A program made the position numbers and the translations under genes. DNA of 64,000 nt from DASUCS01 sp041166745 (GTDB taxonomy: Bacteria; Actinomycetota; Acidimicrobiia; Acidimicrobiales; JACDCH01). Positions 58,534 through 64,000 of this stretch are shown here, piece after piece. The stretch covers positions 1 to 64,000 of the forward strand of contig JBEEGH010000029.1 in NCBI GenBank assembly GCA_041166745.1, in the 5' to 3' direction. Numbering within the stretch: the stretch's first letter is position 1; each line of letters begins with the position of its first letter. Under the pieces are notes generated by a model. That model searched no databases. It was not told where the DNA came from and saw only the letters and a list, made by a program, of their open reading frames with translations.

Positions 58534-59097
58534 TCAACTCCTGGACAGGGTGATGGGGACAAGGGCGGGCAGCAAGTAGTCGCAGACGAACTGACGGGCG
58601 TCGTCTTCGTCGCGCAGATCGATCGAGCGGGGCGGATTGAACGCGTAGGTCAACACCACGCGGCTGACCCATTCGGCCGCGTGCGGTACGTCGTCGGCCG
58701 GAAGGAAACGGGCGAGGTGTGGTGCCGCGCAGGCGGCCGCAGCATCGAAGACGCGTCCCATGCGCTCGAACGCGATCGGCTCGTTGGCCAAAAGGAAGCC
58801 GAGAGCAGCGTGGTCGCGTACGAGGCGGGCTGCCGTCATCGTTCCGGCGACCAGAACCTGCTCGAGCGAGTCGAGGTCGCGTACGGCGTCGTCGATCGAC
58901 GCCACCGCTCGGACCAACTCGTGCTGCAAGGTCGCGCTCAGAACTTCGTTCTTGCCGCCCGGAAACGCCCGGTAGATCGAGGCCCGGCCACACCCCGCAT
59001 CCCGGGCGACGTCATCGAGCGTCGTCTTGGCTACCCCCCACCGGGCGACGCATCCCAGCGTCGCCTCGATGATTCGCTCTCCGAGTCGCTCCCCCAT
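58534..59097 (-). CDS. TetR-family transcriptional regulator
   Basis: 187 residues. The helix-turn-helix is RIIEATLGCVARWGVAKTTL then DDVARDAGCGRASIYRAFPG. The C-terminal ligand domain is helical and family-specific. An inverted repeat GAGACAAT/ATTTGTCTC starts five bases beyond the start codon, so it likely represses its own gene and the di-iron gene downstream. Confidence 0.88.
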   Translation of the reverse strand: MGERLGERIIEATLGCVARWGVAKTTLDDVARDAGCGRASIYRAFPGGKNEVLSATLQHELVRAVASIDDAVRDLDSLEQVLVAGTMTAARLVRDHAALGFLLANEPIAFERMGRVFDAAAACAAPHLARFLPADDVPHAAEWVSRVVLTYAFNPPRSIDLRDEDDARQFVCDYLLPALVPITLSRS

Positions 59098-59101
59098 CGG
59101 C

Positions 59102-59126
59102 GAGACAATAAGAACGAATTTGTCTC
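59102..59126. promoter_or_regulatory. Probable TetR operator
   Basis: GAGACAAT (59102-59109) and ATTTGTCTC (59118-59126) form an inverted repeat with an AT-rich centre, immediately upstream of the TetR start. Size and place fit autoregulation. Confidence 0.7.
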
Positions 59127-59214
59127 ACCGTCAACCTCAGGCGGGTTGGCGAGGCACAAACGGGGGAAAAGTCCGTTTGGCGCGGGCGCCTGACGCGAAA
59201 GCCAATCCGTCACC

Positions 59215-59493
59215 ATGGAGATCACCCCGTTGACGTGCCTGCTCGTCACCCAGGCGCTGCCCTTCCTTGCCAGCCTCCTGTGGACAGGAACCGCTTGGAG
59301 CCGACAGGAGCCTGTGCCCCTGGCGGCTGCGGAACGAGCAGCCATCGCCGCGCACAACGAGGCCGCCCGGTCCGTCGGCGTTCGTCTCGCGCGCGCGAAG
59401 CACGAGCGAGACCGGCTTGTCGATGCGCTGACGTTGCTCGCGGTTGCGGACGACCAACTCGCGCCGCCCGCATCTCGACGGCTCGCGGCCTAA
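59215..59493 (+). CDS. Possible small membrane protein
   Basis: 92 residues from ATG 59215. A hydrophobic start (LTCLLVTQALPFLASLLW) could be one TM helix or signal anchor; the rest is a charged helix (LAAAERAAIAAHNEAARSVG, VRLARAKHERDRLVDALTLL). Codon third positions are GC-rich as in neighbouring genes. No clear ribosome site. Its TAA overlaps the SURF1 stop (CTAA). A weak hairpin CAAACGG/CCGTTTG lies upstream at 59157-59179. Family not recognised. Confidence 0.42.
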   Translation: MEITPLTCLLVTQALPFLASLLWTGTAWSRQEPVPLAAAERAAIAAHNEAARSVGVRLARAKHERDRLVDALTLLAVADDQLAPPASRRLAA

Positions 59494-60290
59494 GCGAGTA
59501 CCGGCTCGGAGATCTCCGGCTCGGCCTCGTCCTCGATCTGGCCGCGGTTTCGAGCCGAGCGACGCAGGATCATCGGATAGCCGACGATCGCGATCGTCGA
59601 GAAGATGAACCATTGAACGGCGTAGCCGAGGTGGGGCCCTTCGTCGAGCACGGGTTCGGGGAGGACCTCGGGCTCGGCGCCGGCTTGTGCGGGCTGCGAG
59701 CTCTTGAGCTGCGCGTACACGGGATACAGCGTGTACGGCACCTGCTGCTGCAAGCGGGCGACGTCGACCCGCGCCATGTTGGACAGGCGACCGTCGGGAT
59801 CCGTTGGGCCGAACGTTCCTCGTGTCTGCGTCTCCTGCACCAGGCCCTCGACCACGACCTGTCCGGTCGGCGGCTCGGCATCGGCGGGCACGGCGTCGGG
59901 CGTGCCCTGCGTGGGAAGAAAGCCTCGGACCACGACCACGGCGTCGCCACTCGAAAGTCGTAGTGGCGTCGCGACCCACACGCCGGGGCGCTCGTTCAGG
60001 CTGCGGGCGCGGATGATCACCTCGTTGGTGGTGTCGTACGTGCCCGTGAGGGTCACCCGGCGAAAGGCAAGGTCCGAGCCCCGACTCGACGGGTCATTCG
60101 GGTGCAGCAGCGAATCGATCGGGGCGATGGGCAGGGACTCGTGTGCCCGCACGGACGCGTTGTACGACTTCTTCTCATCGAGTCGACGCAGCTGCCAGAA
60201 ACCGAGGTTGATCATCACGACCACGAGTGCCAGGACGAGCACGTGCGACAGGATCCATCTCGGTCGCAGTACGAAGCGATAGCGGCCCAC
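59490..60290 (-). CDS. SURF1-family protein
   Basis: 266 residues from GTG 60290; TTG 60311 or 60314 would lengthen it slightly. A TM helix near the start (LSHVLVLALVVVMINLGFWQ with LRRLDEKK) and another near the end (YAVQWFIFSTIAIVGYPMIL) frame the SURF1 domain: FRRVTLTGTYDTTNEVIIRA, PGVWVATPLRLSSGDAVVVV, RGFLPTQGTPDAVPADAEPP. SURF1 helps cytochrome oxidase assembly. No oxidase gene is in the window. Confidence 0.85.
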   Translation of the reverse strand: MGRYRFVLRPRWILSHVLVLALVVVMINLGFWQLRRLDEKKSYNASVRAHESLPIAPIDSLLHPNDPSSRGSDLAFRRVTLTGTYDTTNEVIIRARSLNERPGVWVATPLRLSSGDAVVVVRGFLPTQGTPDAVPADAEPPTGQVVVEGLVQETQTRGTFGPTDPDGRLSNMARVDVARLQQQVPYTLYPVYAQLKSSQPAQAGAEPEVLPEPVLDEGPHLGYAVQWFIFSTIAIVGYPMILRRSARNRGQIEDEAEPEISEPVLA

Positions 60291-60316
60291 TTCGGACCAT
60301 TGTGACCGCAACAAGG

Positions 60317-61150
60317 TCAATGGCTGGAGTCGGTGAAGCGCTGTGCGACCGCTCCGAGGTCGAGATCCCAGGGCGCCGGCCAGTCGTCGGTGCGCAGCAA
60401 TGCGTCGGTACCGCCGTCGGCGAACACGATGGAGCCGACCAGCAGGCTGGACTCCGGGCCGAGCAGGAACGCGATGACCGCCGCGACCTCCTCCGGGCGT
60501 CCCGGGCCACCAGAGGGGATCGGGAACAGATCGAGCATCGGGGCGACGGTCGGATCCGCTCGACCCTCGGCGATCATCGCGGTGTCGATCATCCCGGGTG
60601 CAACCGCGTTGAGCCGGATGCGCGCGCCGATCCATTCGGGCGACACCGCGTGGCGCCGCACCCACTGTGCCACCGCCACCTTGGAGGCCGGGTACACACC
60701 GTTCATCGCACCGAGCTCGTCGGCTCGCGCTCTCGCCCCGGCTTCGTCACCGGCACGACACAGCTCGATCACGTCGACCGGCACGCCCGGCGAGCACGTC
60801 GTCGAGTTCGAGCTGATCGCGACCGCCGAAGGTGCGTGGCCGGCGGCGAGCAACGGACGAAGGCCGTGCAGCAACTCGATCGTGCCGAAGTAGTTCACCG
60901 AGACGATCGACGCACCGGAGCGCGATGGGATCGGCCCGAGCCCCGCGCAGGTGACGACCCCTTCGAGCGGTCCGTCCGCGAGCTCGAAGATCTGCTCGAG
61001 CGCCTTCGCGCGTCCGTCGCTGGTCGACAGATCGGCGACCACATCCGCTCCGCCGAGGTCGACTCCGATGACGCAATGGCCGTCGGCTTCGAGACGAGCC
61101 GAGGTGGCGGCCCCGATGCCCGACGCCGAGCCGGTGACGACGAAGGTCAC
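60317..61150 (-). CDS. Short-chain dehydrogenase/reductase
   Basis: 277 residues from GTG 61150, GTGA overlap with the acyl-CoA ligase gene. SDR motifs: VVTGSASGIGAATSARLEAD, VTCAGLGPIPSR in the N-A-G position (here C-A-G), ISSNSTTCSPGV with the catalytic Ser, GVYPASKVAVAQWVRRHAVS with Tyr-x3-Lys, and NAVAPGMIDTAMIAEGRADP. GVDLGGAD after strand two favours NAD. Coupled to the ligase, it probably acts on a CoA thioester or steroid-like alcohol. Confidence 0.83.
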   Translation of the reverse strand: MTFVVTGSASGIGAATSARLEADGHCVIGVDLGGADVVADLSTSDGRAKALEQIFELADGPLEGVVTCAGLGPIPSRSGASIVSVNYFGTIELLHGLRPLLAAGHAPSAVAISSNSTTCSPGVPVDVIELCRAGDEAGARARADELGAMNGVYPASKVAVAQWVRRHAVSPEWIGARIRLNAVAPGMIDTAMIAEGRADPTVAPMLDLFPIPSGGPGRPEEVAAVIAFLLGPESSLLVGSIVFADGGTDALLRTDDWPAPWDLDLGAVAQRFTDSSH

Positions 61151-62778
61151 GCCGTGGGCAGCTCGTAGTTCTCGAACTTCGATCTCAAGTCTTTCTTGGA
61201 GAACTTGCCGACGCTCGTCTTCGGCACCTCGTCGATGAACACCACGTCGTCGGGCAGCCACCACTTGGCCACCTTGTCGCCGAGCCATTCGAGGAGGTCT
61301 TCCTTCGAAAGCTCCTCGCCCGGTTTCACGACGACACAGGCGAGCGGACGCTCCGACCACTTCGGGTGCGGCACGCCGATGACGGCGGCTTCGGCCACGT
61401 TGGGGTGTCCCATGATGGCGTTCTCGAGATCGACCGACGAGATCCATTCGCCGCCCGACTTGATCACGTCTTTCGTACGGTCGACGAGACGGATGTATGC
61501 GTCGGAGGTCACGACCGCCATGTCGCCCGTCTTCAGCCAACCGTCGGGCGTGAAGGACTCGGCGGCGCGGTCGTCGTTGTAATACGTGCGCGCGATCCAC
61601 GGACCTCGCACCTGCAGCTCACCAGATGTCTCGCCGTCCCACGGCTTCTTCTCGAGCGTGTTCGGATCGACGACGCGAAACTCGACACCGAGCGCGATCT
61701 GCCCGACGGTCGTGCGGAGGTCGATCTTCTCCTCGTCGGTCAACGTGGCCTCGAGCGAAGACTTGGTCCGACCGACCGACGCGACCGGGCTGGTCTCGGT
61801 CATGCCCCACGCCTGCATGATCGGCAACCCGGTCTGCTCGCGGTAGGCCTCGGACAACGCGCGTGGCACAGCCGAGCCGCCGCACGGAATCGCCCGCAGG
61901 CTCGACGTGTCGCGACCCTTCAGCTCGGGCAACACCGCCATCCATATCGTGGGCACACCCGCGGCGATCGTGACGCGTTCCTTCTCGATGAGGTTGGCGA
62001 TCGCGGGCGCCGACAGGTCAGGACCGGGCATGACGAGCTTGGCGCCGCACGCGACCGCGGCGTGCGCGAGACCCCACGCGTTCGCATGGAACATCGGAAC
62101 GACCGGCAGGATCGTGTCGGACTCCTGCACGCCGATGCCGTTCGTGCTGAGCGCGCCCATCGTGTGGAGGAACGTAGAACGGTGCGAGTACACGACACCC
62201 TTCGGGTTTCCGGTGGTGCCGCTCGTGTAACACATCGCCGCCGCGAGATTCTCGTCGTCGACGTGGAAGTCGACGGCATCGGCGTTCGACAGCAGGTCTT
62301 CGTAGTCGTGGATCGGACGTCCGCCGTCGGGTGAGGGCACGTCGCCCTTGCCGTCGTCCATCACGACGAAATGGCGCACGGTCTCGAACGTGTGGACCAG
62401 CGGCCAGAGCAACCCGAGCAACGACCGGTCGACGAAGATGACCTCGTCTTCGGCGTGGTTCACGATGTACGTGAGCTGCTCGGGGAACAGCCGGATGTTC
62501 AGCGTGTGCAGCACCCGGCCCGTGCAGGGAGCGGCGAAGTACAGCTCCAGGTGCCGGGCGGTGTTCCAGCCGAAGGTCCCGACCCGACCGTCTTCGGAGA
62601 TCCCGAGGTCGTCGAGCACGCCTCCGAGGCGCTGGGTGCGCTCGGCCCACTCGCCGTACGTCTCGCGTTCGGGACCGGCCGCGGTGGCGGTGACGATCTC
62701 CTTCTCGGGGTACAGATGCTTCGCTCGATCGAAGAAGTGCGGCAGCGTCAGCGGAAAGTCCTGCATCAAGCCCTGCAT
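61147..62778 (-). CDS. Fatty-acyl-CoA synthetase (AMP-forming)
   Basis: 543 residues from ATG 62778 with AAGGGGG upstream. Adenylate-forming signatures: MCYTSGTTGNPKGVVYSHRS (P-loop), VPMFHANAWGLAHAAVACGA, QAWGMTETSPVASVG, WLKTGDMAVVTSDAYIRLVD, RTKDVIKSGGEWISSVDLEN and the Lys in VPKTSVGKFSKKDLR. It activates a medium or long chain carboxylate to its CoA ester for degradation or lipid synthesis. The SDR follows with four-base overlap. Confidence 0.93.
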   Translation of the reverse strand: MQGLMQDFPLTLPHFFDRAKHLYPEKEIVTATAAGPERETYGEWAERTQRLGGVLDDLGISEDGRVGTFGWNTARHLELYFAAPCTGRVLHTLNIRLFPEQLTYIVNHAEDEVIFVDRSLLGLLWPLVHTFETVRHFVVMDDGKGDVPSPDGGRPIHDYEDLLSNADAVDFHVDDENLAAAMCYTSGTTGNPKGVVYSHRSTFLHTMGALSTNGIGVQESDTILPVVPMFHANAWGLAHAAVACGAKLVMPGPDLSAPAIANLIEKERVTIAAGVPTIWMAVLPELKGRDTSSLRAIPCGGSAVPRALSEAYREQTGLPIMQAWGMTETSPVASVGRTKSSLEATLTDEEKIDLRTTVGQIALGVEFRVVDPNTLEKKPWDGETSGELQVRGPWIARTYYNDDRAAESFTPDGWLKTGDMAVVTSDAYIRLVDRTKDVIKSGGEWISSVDLENAIMGHPNVAEAAVIGVPHPKWSERPLACVVVKPGEELSKEDLLEWLGDKVAKWWLPDDVVFIDEVPKTSVGKFSKKDLRSKFENYELPTA

Positions 62779-62931
62779 CGGAGCCCCCTTGGTGTTGCGC
62801 GACGCCGTGGTGAACGGCGTGCCGACAGTGACGCGTGGCGACCACGACGGTACTGGAATCGTTGCCCCGACGTCCCGACGCTGGTCGATCTGGGTAGCGT
62901 CTCTGACCGCGGGCGCGGCGGAAGGACAGGG

Positions 62932-63774
62932 ATGACCAAGAAGAGCGGCCGCTGGCGGACGCGTGTTGTGATCGTGTCGATGATCGCGTTCGGCCTCGGA
63001 CTGGCGCTCGCGCCAGCAGCCGACGCGAGACCGGCCAAGACCGGCGGCGGCTACGACGTTTCGTATCCGCAGTGCGGGCGGGCGTTGCCGTCGTCGCCCA
63101 CCTTCGGGATCGTCGGCGTGAACAACGGCATCCTGTACAGCAGCAACCCGTGTCTGACCACCCAGCTCGCTTGGGCGCAGCGAGCTGCGAATCACGCACC
63201 CGCGTTCTACGCGAACACGGCGAACCCTGGCCCGGCGTACTCGTCACACTGGCCGACCGGCCAGACGACACCGAAGGTCTGCGACGCGGCCGCGAACAAT
63301 TCGACCGCATGCTCCTATGACTACGGGTGGAACGGAGCCCAGGACTCGTTCGCAATCGCAGTGAATGCCGAACAACAAGTCAACGGCACCTCGGTCACGA
63401 GCGCGACTGCGGCAGCGGCCGCCGCCCCCTGGTGGCTCGACGTCGAAACGTCCAACAGCTGGCAGACCCTGGAGTCGGCATACGGCCAAACGCCGTCATC
63501 GAAGGCCAACGACGCGGCGGCGCTCGAGGGAGCCGTCGCCTACCTCCACAGCGTGGGGGTGGCGCGCGTCGGCTTCTACTCGACGGCCTACCAGTGGGGT
63601 CAGATCACCGGCGGCACCGGAAGCCAGTTCGCGTCGCTCCCGGATTGGGTCGCCGGCTACGGCAGCCTGAGCGCAGCGAAGGCCGGCTGCAGCGCCGCAG
63701 GGTTTGCCGGAGGTCCAGTGAAACTCACGCAGTACCCGTCGAATGGGTTCGACGGCGACTACGCCTGCCCATAG
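62932..63774 (+). CDS. Secreted GH25-like (lysozyme-fold) protein
   Basis: 280 residues with AAGGA six bases before ATG 62932. The signal peptide (VVIVSMIAFGLGLALAPAAD) ends near residue 33. The mature part is a compact TIM-like barrel of GH25/DUF1906 type: GGYDVSYPQCG at the start, AAPWWLDVETSNSW with Asp-x-Glu in the catalytic position, VARVGFYSTAYQWGQITGGT and the end VKLTQYPSNGFDGDYACP. Several Cys suggest disulfides. It may act on peptidoglycan or another wall glycan, but cleavage is not shown. Confidence 0.74.
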   Translation: MTKKSGRWRTRVVIVSMIAFGLGLALAPAADARPAKTGGGYDVSYPQCGRALPSSPTFGIVGVNNGILYSSNPCLTTQLAWAQRAANHAPAFYANTANPGPAYSSHWPTGQTTPKVCDAAANNSTACSYDYGWNGAQDSFAIAVNAEQQVNGTSVTSATAAAAAAPWWLDVETSNSWQTLESAYGQTPSSKANDAAALEGAVAYLHSVGVARVGFYSTAYQWGQITGGTGSQFASLPDWVAGYGSLSAAKAGCSAAGFAGGPVKLTQYPSNGFDGDYACP

Positions 63775-63811
63775 ACCGAGCCGGTACGAACGAGTGGAAG
63801 AATGACCCCCC

Positions 63812-64000
63812 TTGGACGGGAGTGAGGGCGGCGACGACAGTCAGGCGGACGAGCGACCGCGCCGGCCCAGCCGGCGCACGCTGTCGCTCCTCGTCACGCC
63901 CATCGCCATTCTGATCATTGCCAGTTGGATCGGCGACGCGTCCGCCGTCTACCTCGTCGACCACCACCCGCTCTGGCTCATCGCACTCAACGCGCGCAAT
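63812..64000 (+). CDS. DedA-like membrane protein, N-terminal part
   Basis: Open to the window end. From TTG 63812 the frame reads a charged cytosolic start (GDDSQADERPRRPSRRT), a TM helix (LSLLVTPIAILIIASWIG) and DASAVYLVDHHPLWLIALNA then RN, which resembles the start of DedA/SNARE-associated proteins, where a P-L-x-L-I-A-L-(N/S)-x-R-N motif occurs. GGAAG lies ten bases upstream. An overlapping short frame from GTG 63822 is less likely. Confidence 0.5.
   Translation, partial: MDGSEGGDDSQADERPRRPSRRTLSLLVTPIAILIIASWIGDASAVYLVDHHPLWLIALNARN

Noticed and set aside
1..64000. CRISPR arrays, tRNA or rRNA genes, transposases, integrases, phage genes
   Set aside because: None was recognised on either strand by reading; a tRNA search program and an IS database search would settle this.

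Overview
The window is 64 kb of high-GC chromosome from an actinobacterium. Supporting signs are the LexA operators of the type CGAAC-N4-GTTCG, the nrdR/LysM/lexA block, an F420-type LLM oxidoreductase, a DUF1206 protein, a class II ribonucleotide reductase, an AurF/R2-like di-iron protein, many GTG/TTG starts and short leaders. SpoVS next to recA, and a class II reductase, make Acidimicrobiia my best guess; that is inference. I saw no rRNA, tRNA, CRISPR array, insertion sequence or prophage.

Layout. 1-1240: the 3' end of a Lon-type protease gene and a nitronate monooxygenase. 1376-13415: a cell-surface locus of nine genes and the most unusual part of the window. Two gene sets lie tail to tail. 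Each has a WxL-like secreted protein, a DUF916-type membrane protein and a third membrane protein with a neocarzinostatin-like domain, in the same order. A LARTG sortase-type surface protein heads the minus-strand set, and a small WxL-like protein is divergent from it. 13439-17399: assorted metabolism (cupin, RidA, ureidoglycolate lyase, SDR, DUF1206, TauE). 17442-25432: nucleotide and DNA-damage block: nrdJ with a promoter and candidate NrdR boxes, a molybdopterin oxidoreductase, a RibD-C reductase, nrdR, a LysM protein and lexA, the last two sharing four LexA boxes. 25491-34474: a subtilase, dapE-dapD, a 1531-residue coiled-coil protein, and dapC.

34471-43111: the conserved actinobacterial neighbourhood recA / spoVS / miaB / LLM / miaA / dapF / hflX / dapC on the minus strand, with start/stop overlaps at four of its junctions, preceded by cinA. 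43131-56539: a DUF1214 gene, then a long minus-strand run: HAD, ATP-grasp, winged-helix, dapA, rnj, ftsK, SMP-30, GH172-like, rimO, pgsA, sulfotransferase. 56604-64000: CPBP protease, di-iron protein with its TetR regulator and operator, SURF1, SDR, acyl-CoA ligase, a secreted GH25-like protein and the start of a DedA-like gene.

The succinylase route to meso-diaminopimelate and lysine is nearly complete here (dapA, dapC, dapD, dapE, dapF). SOS control is visible at lexA, the LysM gene and recA. recA and the LysM gene also share a 29-nt leader element. A 52-nt palindromic repeat occurs beside both nrdR and rnj/ftsK. At two convergent gene pairs a hairpin contains both stop codons.
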